Of a stretch of 32,502 nucleotides of DNA, positions 1 to 8,706 are shown piece by piece (positions within the stretch are counted from its first letter, which is position 1; the number at the start of each line of letters is the position of its first letter). The notes under the pieces were generated by a model that made no database searches, was not told where the DNA came from, and saw nothing but the letters and a program-made list of their open reading frames with translations. The stretch is from Methylococcaceae bacterium (GTDB lineage Bacteria; Pseudomonadota; Gammaproteobacteria; Methylococcales; Methylomonadaceae), in the NCBI GenBank assembly GCA_900299045.1, contig OMIH01000043.1:1-32502 (forward strand), read 5' to 3'. The translations under genes were made by a program, and so were the position numbers.

Positions 1-1731
1 AAAATCCGTTTAGAATTTGACGAAGCAAAACGCACCGTCACCATTATCGACAACGGTATTGGTATGACACGTGCAGAAGTGCAAGAACACATCGGCACTA
101 TCGCAAAGTCGGGGACGAAACAATTTTTTGAAGCGCTAACTGGCGAGCAAGCCAAAGACAGCGAATTAATTGGTCAATTTGGCGTGGGTTTTTATTCTGC
201 ATTTATTGTTGCTGATAAAGTGACGTTGACGACGCGCAAAGCAGGTTCAACGGAAGGTACGCGCTGGGAATCAGCCGGTGAAGGCGAATACACCATTGAA
301 AGTGTCGATAAAGCGACACGCGGTACAGAAATTGTATTGCATTTAAAAGAAGGCGAAGATGAATTTTTAGATGGCTGGAAATTACGTTCTATTATTCGTG
401 AATTCTCAGATCACATTTCATTGCCTATTGTCATGGATAAAGAAGTTCATGCGCAAGACGACAGTGAAGATGAAAATGCAGAAAAAGCGGCGCCACAAAT
501 TGTGGAAGAAACCGTTAACAGCGCAGCGGCACTTTGGACAAAGTCACGTCAAGAAATCTCAGACGAAGATTACAACCAATTCTACAAACACGTCGCCCAT
601 GATTTCCAAGACCCCCTCACCCACGTTCACAGCAAAGTAGAAGGCTCAAACGAATACACCTTACTGCTTTATGTGCCAAGTCGTGCCCCGTTTGATTTAT
701 GGGATAAAGATGCGAAACATGGCGTGAAGTTATATGTGCGCAAAGTGTTCATTATGGACGATGCGGATCAATTAATGCCACGTTATTTGCGTTTTGTTCG
801 CGGGATTATTGATTCAACATCACTACCGCTCAACGTATCGCGCGAAATTTTACAACAAGGCAACCAAATCAACACGATTAAATCTGGTGCAGTGAAAAAA
901 GTGCTTGGTATGCTTGAAAATTTAGCGAAAAACGAACCGGAAAAATACGCGACATTCTGGTCACAATTTGGCACAGTAATGAAAGAAGCGCCTATTGAAG
1001 ACAATGCCAATAAAGAGCGCGTTGCAAAATTGATGCGTTTTGCATCAACGCATAACGACAGCGATAAGCAGGACGTCAGTCTTGAAGATTACGTGAGTCG
1101 CATGAAAGAAGGTCAAGACAAAATTTATTATGTGACGGCTGAAAGTTATTCTGCAGCTAAAAACAGCCCACACTTGGAAATTTTCCGCAAAAAAGGCATT
1201 GAAGTTTTATTACTTTCCGATCGCATTGATGAATGGTTGGTATCACACTTAGATGAATTTGAAGAAAAGCATCTTCAATCGGTGGCAAAAGGTGATTTAG
1301 ATTTAGGCGCAACGGAAACCGAAGAAGAAAAAGCCGCACAAGAAGAAGTCAGCAAAGATTTTGAATCAGTCATCAATCAAATCAAAGACGTGCTGGGTGA
1401 CAAAGTGAGTGAAGTGCGTTTAAGTCACCGCTTAACACTTTCACCTGCGTGCGTGGTCGCAGATGTTTACGGCATGAGCTTGCACATGGAACGCATTATG
1501 AAAGATGCGGGGCAAATGTTTGGTGGCATGGGCGGTAAAAAACCGATTTTTGAAATTAACCCTGATCACGGTTTAGTACAACGTTTGAAAACTGAGCAAG
1601 ACGATACCCGTTTTGCTGATTTAACAAACATCCTCTTCGACCAAGCGATTTTGAGTGAAGGTGGACATTTAGAAAATCCAGCTGAATTCGTGCATAAACT
1701 CAATGATTTACTGCAAAGCTTGTTGAAATAA
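1..1731 (+). CDS. htpG: Chaperone protein HtpG (Hsp90), 5' truncated by window
   Basis: Cytosolic Hsp90-type ATP-dependent chaperone. The frame is open from base 1, so the gene starts outside the window; 576 residues are visible against about 625 for the family, so roughly 50 N-terminal residues are missing. The GHKL ATP-binding motifs are clear: DNGIGMTR at visible residues 18-25 and GQFGVGFY near 59-66. The middle domain carries the conserved LPLNVSREILQ segment, and a C-terminal dimerisation region follows, ending in LLQSLLK. The ATG at 64 is internal, lying inside the first ATP motif, and should not be used as the start. The gene stands alone and is followed by a terminator. Confidence 0.97.
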   Translation, partial: KIRLEFDEAKRTVTIIDNGIGMTRAEVQEHIGTIAKSGTKQFFEALTGEQAKDSELIGQFGVGFYSAFIVADKVTLTTRKAGSTEGTRWESAGEGEYTIESVDKATRGTEIVLHLKEGEDEFLDGWKLRSIIREFSDHISLPIVMDKEVHAQDDSEDENAEKAAPQIVEETVNSAAALWTKSRQEISDEDYNQFYKHVAHDFQDPLTHVHSKVEGSNEYTLLLYVPSRAPFDLWDKDAKHGVKLYVRKVFIMDDADQLMPRYLRFVRGIIDSTSLPLNVSREILQQGNQINTIKSGAVKKVLGMLENLAKNEPEKYATFWSQFGTVMKEAPIEDNANKERVAKLMRFASTHNDSDKQDVSLEDYVSRMKEGQDKIYYVTAESYSAAKNSPHLEIFRKKGIEVLLLSDRIDEWLVSHLDEFEEKHLQSVAKGDLDLGATETEEEKAAQEEVSKDFESVINQIKDVLGDKVSEVRLSHRLTLSPACVVADVYGMSLHMERIMKDAGQMFGGMGGKKPIFEINPDHGLVQRLKTEQDDTRFADLTNILFDQAILSEGGHLENPAEFVHKLNDLLQSLLK

Positions 1732-1749
1732 TTTCAACTTGATTCAAAA

Positions 1750-1782
1750 CAAAAAAGGCTGGAGAAATCTAGCCTTTTTTGT
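1750..1782. terminator. Bidirectional intrinsic terminator after htpG
   Basis: A 10-bp stem (AAAAAAGGCT / AGCCTTTTTT), extendable by a G-T and two more pairs, with T runs on both strands. It lies between convergent htpG and the ABC ATPase gene and could serve both. Confidence 0.85.
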
Positions 1783-1854
1783 GCTAAAAATCATGTAGCC
1801 ATTTTAGGCATCAATACATCGGCAAAAAATTATAAAATACACACCCTGTTAACG

Positions 1855-2592
1855 CTATGATTTGGTTAAGAAAGCAAACGCATCGGCAACACTGCTTGAT
1901 TGCGTTGCATTTAATACCTCATGCACTGCCCCCTTTCCTTTTATCTGCCCTTGATGCAAGACAATCAAATGATCTTCAGGGTAGACTTCATCCATTAAAT
2001 GACTTGCCCAAAGCACGGCAATATTTTCCTCTTTTACCAATTGATGAACATAATCGACAATTCCTTTTCGACTAGGAATATCCAGTCCCACTGTTGGTTC
2101 ATCAAGTAAAAGCAATGCCGGTTTGTGCAATAGGGCACGAGCAATTTCCACACGTCGTTTATGCCCCCCATTGAGCTGACGTACTTTTTCATTGCGACGC
2201 TCATACATCTGCAAACGTTCTAATTCCTCCTGAATACGCACATTAGCCAATTTATTAGGCATACCATGTAGCGCAGTGTGATAGCGCAAATTTTGCATAA
2301 CGGTTAAATCCATATCAAGGGTCGTTTGTTGAAACACAACGCCAAGTTTTGCAAGGGCTTGGCGAGCTTGCGTTTGAACATCAAAACCACATAATTCAAT
2401 ATGCCCTTCATGTGTGTTATACAAGTTAGTAATCAATGAAAAGAGCGTGCTTTTCCCTGCACCATTCTCACCCAACAATAAAGTGCATTCACCCGCTTGA
2501 ATTTGAAAACTAACATGATTAAGCGCTTTTTTTGCGCCATAAGAAAACGTTAAATTTTCAACAACTAACGCTATTTTATCTAAATTATTCAC
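1855..2592 (-). CDS. ABC transporter ATP-binding protein, PQQ-dependent alcohol oxidation-associated type
   Basis: Cytoplasmic ATPase subunit of an ABC transporter, 245 residues from the GTG at 2592. Walker A GENGAGKST is at residues 41-49, a variant signature LNGGHKRRVE starts near 140, Walker B LLLLDEP has D164-E165, and a switch histidine lies in WASH. The LNGGH form and the neighbouring beta-propeller match the ABC ATPase family found in PQQ-dependent alcohol dehydrogenase clusters (TIGR03864-like, from memory). The frame extends to a TTG at 2613, but the GTG overlaps the upstream stop as GTGA, which is the better start. No permease gene is adjacent: the next gene is convergent htpG. Its substrate is unknown. 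Confidence 0.85.
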   Translation of the reverse strand: MNNLDKIALVVENLTFSYGAKKALNHVSFQIQAGECTLLLGENGAGKSTLFSLITNLYNTHEGHIELCGFDVQTQARQALAKLGVVFQQTTLDMDLTVMQNLRYHTALHGMPNKLANVRIQEELERLQMYERRNEKVRQLNGGHKRRVEIARALLHKPALLLLDEPTVGLDIPSRKGIVDYVHQLVKEENIAVLWASHLMDEVYPEDHLIVLHQGQIKGKGAVHEVLNATQSSSVADAFAFLTKS

Positions 2593-3548
2593 GGTATGAC
2601 CGCCACGCCCCAAGGATAGGTACCAACGCCCACGGATTTTGTCACCATTTGCGATTCTACATCAATAATCGACATATCATTACTCACGCCATTTGTCGTG
2701 TATAGGCGTTTTTGATCAGGCGAAAAAGCTAAGTTCCAAACACGCGAGCCAACAAGTAAATATTTCTCCACTTCCAGCGTTTGAGCATTTACGACAGCAA
2801 CGCGATTGGCAGGACCTAACGCCACATAAGCGCGTGTGCGATTTTTATCAATTACAATGCCAACGGGCTGAATTTTTTCATTAGTCACGCCTTGAATGGA
2901 AAAATTAATGGTTTTTATCGCTTGCTTCGTATTAACATCCAACACCATCAAATTCCCCGCCATTTCTGACGTCACCCACAGTTGTTGACTATCTGGCGTG
3001 AATGTCACAAAACGGGGACGTGGATCCACCAGCGTATTATCGACAATTTCTTGCGTCTTGACATCAATCCAGTGCACCATATTCGTAGTTTCAGATGCGC
3101 TAATTAACCATTTATTATCGGGACTTACCGTAATACCTTCTGGCTCAACACCTACTTTGATTTGCTTAATAATTTTCTTTTTAGCTAAATCAATCACCGT
3201 CACCAAACTATCATCTTCATTTGAAACATACATCTTGTCGCCTGTTGGACTGAGGGCGAAGGTTTCGGGATCTTTTCCCGATGGCAAATGACCTGTTTCT
3301 TTGAGTGTTTGAGCATCAAACACTTTAATCGTATTGTCATCGCTTGTCGCAACATACAATTGTTTATGATCCGGACTAAACGCGATGCCGCGCGGACGCT
3401 TACCTATCGGTACTGTCTTGAGTAATGTTCCAGTTATTGGATTGACAATAGCCAGTGCATTATCTTTTTCAAGCGTAATAAAGACGTTTTCCGCATGGGC
3501 GACACCCAAAAAAGCACCTAACGCTAAATAAATTATTTTTTTATTCAT
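2589..3548 (-). CDS. Secreted YncE-like beta-propeller protein, PQQ-catabolism-associated
   Basis: A 319-residue protein with a Sec signal peptide (residues 1-19, cleavage after GVAHA) and repeated propeller blades such as VIDLAKKKI and IKVFDAQTLKETG, with recurring 'SPD.k.lyv' strands. It resembles the beta-propeller family linked to PQQ-dependent catabolism (TIGR03866-like, from memory). It probably acts in the periplasm, but its role is not established: a binding or scaffold role is more likely than catalysis. It forms a two-gene operon with the downstream ABC ATPase through a 4-base GTGA overlap. Upstream, GTTTTTGACT-like sequence occurs twice about 43 bp apart on the minus strand and may hold promoter elements, but no well-spaced -10 was found. 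Confidence 0.85.
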   Translation of the reverse strand: MNKKIIYLALGAFLGVAHAENVFITLEKDNALAIVNPITGTLLKTVPIGKRPRGIAFSPDHKQLYVATSDDNTIKVFDAQTLKETGHLPSGKDPETFALSPTGDKMYVSNEDDSLVTVIDLAKKKIIKQIKVGVEPEGITVSPDNKWLISASETTNMVHWIDVKTQEIVDNTLVDPRPRFVTFTPDSQQLWVTSEMAGNLMVLDVNTKQAIKTINFSIQGVTNEKIQPVGIVIDKNRTRAYVALGPANRVAVVNAQTLEVEKYLLVGSRVWNLAFSPDQKRLYTTNGVSNDMSIIDVESQMVTKSVGVGTYPWGVAVIP

Positions 3549-3660
3549 AAGCTATAAAATAAGTCAAAAACAAATACACTTTTGTCATAGTAAAATTAAG
3601 AAATAGTCAAAAACATATAAACCGACGTTGTCTATTGTGCTATTTAGCGCAGACTGAGAT

Positions 3661-3692
3661 AAAAAAGGTCAATGCAAGCATTGACCTTTTTA
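3661..3692 (-). terminator. Intrinsic terminator after sspB
   Basis: A near-perfect hairpin: AAAAAAGGTCAATGC, a 2-base loop, then GCATTGACCTTTTT, with a T run on the minus strand just after the sspB stop. It separates sspAB from the beta-propeller operon. Confidence 0.88.
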
Positions 3693-3707
3693 CATTGAAA
3701 CTAACGA

Positions 3708-4100
3708 TTATTTAAGCACACGCAAATTAGGTTTTGCCTTTTTAGGTGTGGCTTCCACGACAGGAGGCGGTGGCGGCTCATCATTTTGGGACTCTTCTGC
3801 TTCAAACACCATTCCTTTGCCATTTTCCTTAGCGTATATCGCCATAACCGCACCGACAGGTACATAAATGTAGGTTGATTTTCCATTAAAACGCGTATTA
3901 AATTCGATTGCTTCATTGCCAAGTGACAACGCATCAATAGCAGCAGGACGAACATTTAAGACGATTTGCCCATCTTGAACAAATTGCTCGGGTACCATAG
4001 CGTCTTGATGATTGGCATCTACTAACAAATGCGGTGTGAATTCATTATCCAAAATCCACTCATAAATCGCACGGATTAAATAAGGTTTTAAGTGTGTCAT
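3708..4100 (-). CDS. sspB: ClpXP protease adaptor SspB
   Basis: Adaptor that tethers ssrA-tagged and some other substrates to ClpXP in the cytoplasm. At 130 residues it is slightly shorter than E. coli SspB (165). The N-terminal LKPYLIRAIYEWILDN and the substrate-binding fold (HLLVDAN, IVLNVRPAAI, IEFNTRFNG) match the family. An acidic and proline-rich linker (residues about 100-118) leads to the C-terminal ClpX-binding peptide KPNLRVLK, which corresponds to the E. coli RPTLRVVK tail. Its start overlaps the sspA stop by 4 bases, so the two are translationally coupled. Confidence 0.96.
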   Translation of the reverse strand: MTHLKPYLIRAIYEWILDNEFTPHLLVDANHQDAMVPEQFVQDGQIVLNVRPAAIDALSLGNEAIEFNTRFNGKSTYIYVPVGAVMAIYAKENGKGMVFEAEESQNDEPPPPPVVEATPKKAKPNLRVLK

Positions 4101-4735
4101 CGAGGCAATTCCGCCATGTCTTTTTCAACTTCACTTAGACTTCGTCTAAACGCAGGGCGATTAAACATACGCTGTGCATATTTATTAATGACATTATCAG
4201 GCGCTGAACTTAAATCAATCCCCACACTCGGCATACGCCAAAGTAGAGGCGTGACGACGCAATCAATTAAGGAAAATTCATCCGTCATAAAATAAGCACG
4301 TGCAGCGAAAATAGGTGCTGAACTCAGCAAACTCTCACGCAACATTTTTTTCGCTTTGGCTGATTTTTTTTCACCGGTATAAAGCACATCATGAAGTAAT
4401 TGATACCACTCTTGGTCAATTTTTTTAATTAACATGCGTGCATTGGCGCGTGAAACGGGATCCATTTGGTGTAGTGGAGGATGCGGAAACCGCTCATCCA
4501 AATATTCCATAATAATCCGCGACTCGTAAAGCACTAAATCACGCTCAATTAACGTTGGAGAAACCCCACTTGGATTTTCCTTTAATAATTCTTTAGGCGG
4601 ATTTTCAAAGTCATAATATTCGATATCGGCAGTAATGCCTTTTTCTTGTAAAACTAAACGCGCACAATGACTCATGGCGCAATTGGGAGAGGAATAAAGA
4701 ATCATCACAGATTTACGGGCAGCTATATTGGTCAC
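4097..4735 (-). CDS. sspA: Stringent starvation protein A, RNA polymerase-associated
   Basis: A glutathione-transferase-fold protein of 212 residues (E. coli 212) that binds RNA polymerase and acts in stationary-phase and acid-stress gene control. The N-terminal thioredoxin-like half contains YSSPNCAMSHCARLVLQEKGI; the conserved surface pocket PHPPLHQMDP is present near residues 84-93, followed by an all-helical C-terminal domain. It is the first gene of sspAB, which commonly lies next to petABC in gammaproteobacteria, as here. A good -10 hexamer lies upstream at 4782-4787. Confidence 0.96.
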   Translation of the reverse strand: MTNIAARKSVMILYSSPNCAMSHCARLVLQEKGITADIEYYDFENPPKELLKENPSGVSPTLIERDLVLYESRIIMEYLDERFPHPPLHQMDPVSRANARMLIKKIDQEWYQLLHDVLYTGEKKSAKAKKMLRESLLSSAPIFAARAYFMTDEFSLIDCVVTPLLWRMPSVGIDLSSAPDNVINKYAQRMFNRPAFRRSLSEVEKDMAELPR

Positions 4736-4781
4736 AAAAAATAACCTAAATATTTAAGTAAACCACTTAAAAATAGGTTGG

Positions 4782-4787
4782 ATTATA
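4782..4787 (-). promoter_or_regulatory. Candidate -10 element for sspAB
   Basis: The minus strand reads a perfect TATAAT here, 47 bases upstream of the sspA ATG. TTGTCA lies only 14 bases further up, which is too close for a standard -35, so the -35 is uncertain. Confidence 0.45.
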
Positions 4788-4808
4788 CACGATTGCGTCA
4801 TTGACAAA

Positions 4809-4833
4809 GCAGTGAGTATACCCTACTCACTGC
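4809..4833 (-). terminator. Hairpin between petC and sspA, possible terminator
   Basis: A perfect 10-bp inverted repeat GCAGTGAGTA / TACTCACTGC with a 5-base loop just after the petC stop. Only three T residues follow on the minus strand, so termination may be partial. Confidence 0.5.
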
Positions 4834-4846
4834 GCTATTTTAATGC

Positions 4847-5572
4847 CTAATGAACATCTTTCCAGTATTCTTTTTTCAGTAAATATGCAATTACTAAGAA
4901 AATAAGTAGGAAAAATATAACATATTTACCTAATTGTTGCCGCTCTAATTGAACCGGTTCGCCAACATAGACTAAGAAATTAACTAAATCATTGACCGTT
5001 CGATCAAATTCCTCTGGTGTTTGCGTACCATGTCCTGAACTCACCAATTTTTCAATGCTCTTTTGTTCGCCGTGAGTCACATAGACCGGTGTTTGCTCGC
5101 CTTGCAGTTGCCAAAGTGGATTGGGCATACTGACATCTTCATAGACCACATTGTTCACGCCAAAAGGTTTATTTTTGTCAATGTAAAACCCTTTAAGGTA
5201 ACTGTAAAGCCAGTCAGCACCGCGTGAGCGAGCAATAAGCGATAAATCGGGCGGCTGTATGCCAAACCATTTTTCAGCATCATGTTGATTCATTGCACTG
5301 TGCAGCTGCTCGTAAATGCCTGCACCTTCGGGTGCAATATCATTGAGCACATGCTTTTCATCTAATCCTAAATCTACGGCAATCCGCAAATAACGGATAT
5401 GCTTTGCAGAATGGCAACCTAGACAGTACGTTACGAAATGCTTTGCCCCACGCTGAAGTGAAATTTTATCTGATAAATCAATATCTGCTTCTTGCAATTC
5501 AACGCTTGAGGATGCGTAAATAGATGAAGATAGGAGCAGTAAACATAGTGAAAGTATTTTTTTCATAATCAA
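4847..5572 (-). CDS. petC: Ubiquinol-cytochrome c reductase cytochrome c1 subunit
   Basis: The membrane-anchored cytochrome c1 of the bc1 complex, which passes electrons from the Rieske centre to periplasmic cytochrome c. It has 241 residues: a signal peptide (about 1-20), the haem-binding CLGCH at 50-54, the axial-ligand candidate Met149 in SMPNPLWQLQG, and one C-terminal membrane anchor (about 215-235) followed by KKEYWKDV. It is the last gene of petABC, and its ATG overlaps the petB stop as ATGA. Length and motifs are normal for the proteobacterial subunit. Confidence 0.97.
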   Translation of the reverse strand: MIMKKILSLCLLLLSSSIYASSSVELQEADIDLSDKISLQRGAKHFVTYCLGCHSAKHIRYLRIAVDLGLDEKHVLNDIAPEGAGIYEQLHSAMNQHDAEKWFGIQPPDLSLIARSRGADWLYSYLKGFYIDKNKPFGVNNVVYEDVSMPNPLWQLQGEQTPVYVTHGEQKSIEKLVSSGHGTQTPEEFDRTVNDLVNFLVYVGEPVQLERQQLGKYVIFFLLIFLVIAYLLKKEYWKDVH

Positions 5573-6972
5573 TCCAGACTCTCTTTCAAATATTTTGCAA
5601 AACGAATAAAAACATGTTTAGTGCCTGTTGCATTAAAACGTCTTTTCATCACAACGCCTTTGTCTGTGTCAATTGATCTTATTTCAGTGACTTCATTCCA
5701 CAACGCAATCAACGCAGGAATGCGTTCTTCTAATGTAGGGTCTAGCGTTATATGATTGGGCACAGGTTTGAATTTTTCCCATCGTGTATAGATTGGCATC
5801 AGCAAGAAAAAGCCAAAGTAAATAGCGGTAAAAATCCTTGCCATTGTTGTTGCTAAAGGCGTAACAGGTTGAGTGCCTAGGTAGCCAAGGGCAAGAAAGC
5901 TAATCACAAATAACAGTAATGCTTTTTTATAAATCCCCCCGCGATAGCGAATTGATTTCACTTTACCACGATCAAGCCAAGGCAGCAGAAATAAAACCAC
6001 AATTGCCCCGCCCATACCAATAACGCCAGCAAATTTATCGGGAATAGCACGCAAAATGGAATAAAAGGGCGTGAAATACCACACAGGCGCGATGTGCTCT
6101 GGTGTCTTCATGGGATCGGCTGGAATAAAGTTAGCGGCTTCCAAAAAGTAGCCACCCATTTCTGGCATGTAAAAAATAACAGTTGCAAAAAATAACAAAA
6201 ACACAGCAACACCCACGACATCTTTGACTGTATAGTAAGGATGGAATGGAATACCATCAACAGGGTGCCCCCACGGATCTTTGGATTTTTTAATATCAAC
6301 CCCATCAGGATTATTTGAACCCACCTCATGTAAAGCAACAATGTGCATAAATACAAGCAAGACAAGCACTAAAGGCACAGCGATAACATGAAACGCAAAG
6401 AAACGATTCAATGTTGCATCTGACACCACATAATCACCGCGAACCCATAGAGAAAGTTCATCACCAATAACAGGAATTGCACTAAACAGTGAAATAATAA
6501 CTTGTGCTCCCCAATACGACATCTGCCCCCAAGGCAATAAATACCCCATAAAGGCTTCCGCCATGAGCGCAACAAAGAGTAACATGCCAAAAATCCAAAT
6601 TAACTCACGCGGCTGTTTAAACGAACCGTAGAGCAAACCTCGAAACATGTGCAAGTAAATCACAATAAAAAACGCAGAGGCGCCCGTGGAGTGCATATAA
6701 CGCACAAGCCATCCCCAATTCACATCGCGCATAATATATTCAACCGAATCAAATGCTAACTTTGCATCTGGCTTGTAATTCATGGTCAGTAAAATACCTG
6801 TCACGAATTGATTGACGAGTACCAGCAAGGCAAGTGAACCAAAAAAATACCAAAAATTGAAGTTTTTAGGCGCGTAATAATGCGCCATGTGTTCATTCCA
6901 GACTTTTGCTAAGGGAAAACGCTCAAGTACCCAATTACCACAAAGTCTTAAACGGGAAGGTTTAATATTCAT
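5569..6972 (-). CDS. petB: Ubiquinol-cytochrome c reductase cytochrome b
   Basis: The multi-spanning quinol-oxidising core of the bc1 complex. Bis-His haem ligands are visible as H94 and H108 in helix B and H195 and H210 in helix D. The Qo-site motif reads PVWY (296-299), the version common in beta- and gammaproteobacteria, rather than PEWY. At 467 residues it is longer than the usual 400-430: about 65 residues after the last membrane helix (402-467) form a charged cytoplasmic tail ending in FAKYLKESLD. Start and stop overlap petA and petC by 4 bases each. Confidence 0.97.
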   Translation of the reverse strand: MNIKPSRLRLCGNWVLERFPLAKVWNEHMAHYYAPKNFNFWYFFGSLALLVLVNQFVTGILLTMNYKPDAKLAFDSVEYIMRDVNWGWLVRYMHSTGASAFFIVIYLHMFRGLLYGSFKQPRELIWIFGMLLFVALMAEAFMGYLLPWGQMSYWGAQVIISLFSAIPVIGDELSLWVRGDYVVSDATLNRFFAFHVIAVPLVLVLLVFMHIVALHEVGSNNPDGVDIKKSKDPWGHPVDGIPFHPYYTVKDVVGVAVFLLFFATVIFYMPEMGGYFLEAANFIPADPMKTPEHIAPVWYFTPFYSILRAIPDKFAGVIGMGGAIVVLFLLPWLDRGKVKSIRYRGGIYKKALLLFVISFLALGYLGTQPVTPLATTMARIFTAIYFGFFLLMPIYTRWEKFKPVPNHITLDPTLEERIPALIALWNEVTEIRSIDTDKGVVMKRRFNATGTKHVFIRFAKYLKESLD

Positions 6973-7565
6973 GCGCTTTTTCCTTCTGTTTCGCCAATGA
7001 TAATTTGCGTATCGTTTACATAACGATAAGGCGGTACTTCCAAATTGGTAGGAGCAGGAACGCCTTTATAAACACGCCCAGCCAAATCAAACCATGAACC
7101 ATGACAAGGACAGAAAAAGCCTCCTTTCCAGTTTTCACCTAAATCGTGCGGTGCAACTTCTGGGCGAAAAGTGGGTGAACAACCTAAATGCGTACATAAG
7201 CCAACTGCTACAAAAATTTCTGGTTTTAACGAACGCGAGGCATTTTTACTCAAATCAGGTTGGCTAGATTCCATAGATTGCGGATCACGCAGTTCACCAT
7301 CTAACGTGCTCAATGTTTTTAAAACTTCCGGTGAACGCTGTAAAATCCACACAGGCTTACCTCGCCAAGCCACGCGAATTAATTGCCCTTCTTCTATCTT
7401 GCTAATGTCCACTTCAACGGGTGCACCTGCTGCCATCGCTTTTACACTCGGTTGCATTTGCGATAAAAAAGGAACTGCCAAATAGCCACTACCTACCGCC
7501 CCTACAACAGTTAATGCCGTTGTGAGGAACTGTCGCTTGGACTTATCAACACGTTCATCAATCAT
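6969..7565 (-). CDS. petA: Ubiquinol-cytochrome c reductase Rieske iron-sulfur subunit
   Basis: The Rieske [2Fe-2S] protein of the bc1 complex, 198 residues from the ATG at 7565. That start has a good AGGAG ribosome site 8 bases upstream; the frame extends further upstream but would add a non-conserved leader. Cluster ligands lie in CTHLGC (124-129) and CPCHGSWFD (152-160). The N-terminal anchor begins SKRQFL, a Lys-Arg version of the twin-arginine signal, followed by one hydrophobic helix. It is the first gene of petABC; the promoter should be in the 7566-7824 region, which also serves the divergent mla operon. Confidence 0.96.
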   Translation of the reverse strand: MIDERVDKSKRQFLTTALTVVGAVGSGYLAVPFLSQMQPSVKAMAAGAPVEVDISKIEEGQLIRVAWRGKPVWILQRSPEVLKTLSTLDGELRDPQSMESSQPDLSKNASRSLKPEIFVAVGLCTHLGCSPTFRPEVAPHDLGENWKGGFFCPCHGSWFDLAGRVYKGVPAPTNLEVPPYRYVNDTQIIIGETEGKSA

Positions 7566-7824
7566 AAGAACTCTCCTAGTTAATACTACACTTTTTTTGT
7601 TTTTATCCCTCAATATACCATTAGAATGCACTGAATTTGAAGTGCTTATCACGAATTATGTGATGAAATACGAAATTTATTGTGCTGACTTGACGGTTTC
7701 ATGGCGAAATTACACAATAGTTTGACTTAATTGCATCGAGTAATAGAGAATAAGGTTATGATAGATTAAGCGACGCATTACTTAACTTTTTTTCATTCAC
7801 TTAACATAATTGATAAAACACCGG
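7566..7824. promoter_or_regulatory. Divergent promoter region between petABC and mla
   Basis: About 260 bases separating divergent petA and mlaF. On the plus strand, TTGACT at 7722-7727 and TATGAT at 7757-7762 resemble promoter hexamers, but their spacing of 29 bases does not make a standard pair. No terminator or palindrome stands out. Confidence 0.4.
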
Positions 7825-8706
7825 ATGGATAATCACGTTCCGACTCAAGATAGCTTAGTTACCGTTCACAACTTAACGTTTTCGCGTGGCGACAAAAAAA
7901 TTTTTGATGATATCTCATTGGAATTTGAGCGCGGCAAAATCACGGCTATTATGGGACCTAGTGGAACGGGTAAGACAACACTCTTAAAACTGATTGCAGC
8001 GCAGCTTTTCCCAAATCACGGTAACATTATGGTCAATGGACGTAACATACACCATCTAAAACATGATGATTTGTACACGTTACGCAAGCGTATGGGGATG
8101 CTGTTTCAAAGTGGTGCTCTACTTACCGACATGAGTGTATTTGACAACGTCGCTTATCCTTTGCGCGAGCATACGCATTTACCTGAATCCATGATTCGTA
8201 CACTCGTTTTAATGAAATTGGAAGCGGTGGGCTTGCGGGGAGCACGCGATTTAATGCCAAATGAATTATCCGGTGGCATGTCGCGTCGCGTTGCACTAGC
8301 GAGAGCCGTTGCGCTTGATCCTATGATGATACTCTATGATGAACCCTTTACAGGTCAAGATCCTATTTCAATGGGGGCACTTGTACACTTAATCAAATCC
8401 CTCAATATAACGTTAGGCTTAACAAGCATTATCGTGTCACATGATGTACACGAAACGGCTGCGATTGCTGATTATATTTACGTTCTGTCGGAAGGCAGAG
8501 TAATCGGGCAAGGCACGCCAAAAGAAATACTGGATTCACAGTCTTCGTGGGTACAACAATTTATGAACGGTGCGGCAGATGGTCCGGTGCATTTTCATTA
8601 TCCTGCCAAAAATTATATGGACGATTTATTGCATTTTGAAAAACCGCCTTCCTCTCGTCAACGCCTCTCAAACAACAGAGCCATAAAACGTAAACGGTAT
8701 TCGTAA
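7825..8706 (+). CDS. mlaF: Phospholipid ABC transporter ATPase MlaF
   Basis: ATPase of the MlaFEDB inner-membrane complex that moves phospholipids between inner and outer membranes. Counting from the ATG at 7825 (293 residues): Walker A GPSGTGKTT at 44-52, signature LSGGM at 148-152, Walker B MILYDEP with D172-E173, and switch histidine in VSHD. The frame extends five codons to a TTG at 7810, a weaker start choice. It has a basic C-terminal tail of about 30 residues beyond the usual MlaF end. Its stop overlaps the mlaE start by one base (TAATG). Confidence 0.96.
   Translation: MDNHVPTQDSLVTVHNLTFSRGDKKIFDDISLEFERGKITAIMGPSGTGKTTLLKLIAAQLFPNHGNIMVNGRNIHHLKHDDLYTLRKRMGMLFQSGALLTDMSVFDNVAYPLREHTHLPESMIRTLVLMKLEAVGLRGARDLMPNELSGGMSRRVALARAVALDPMMILYDEPFTGQDPISMGALVHLIKSLNITLGLTSIIVSHDVHETAAIADYIYVLSEGRVIGQGTPKEILDSQSSWVQQFMNGAADGPVHFHYPAKNYMDDLLHFEKPPSSRQRLSNNRAIKRKRYS

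Noticed and set aside
371-640. 89-codon frame inside htpG
   Set aside because: Lies wholly within the intact htpG frame and has a Lys/Thr-rich shadow composition with no recognisable domain.
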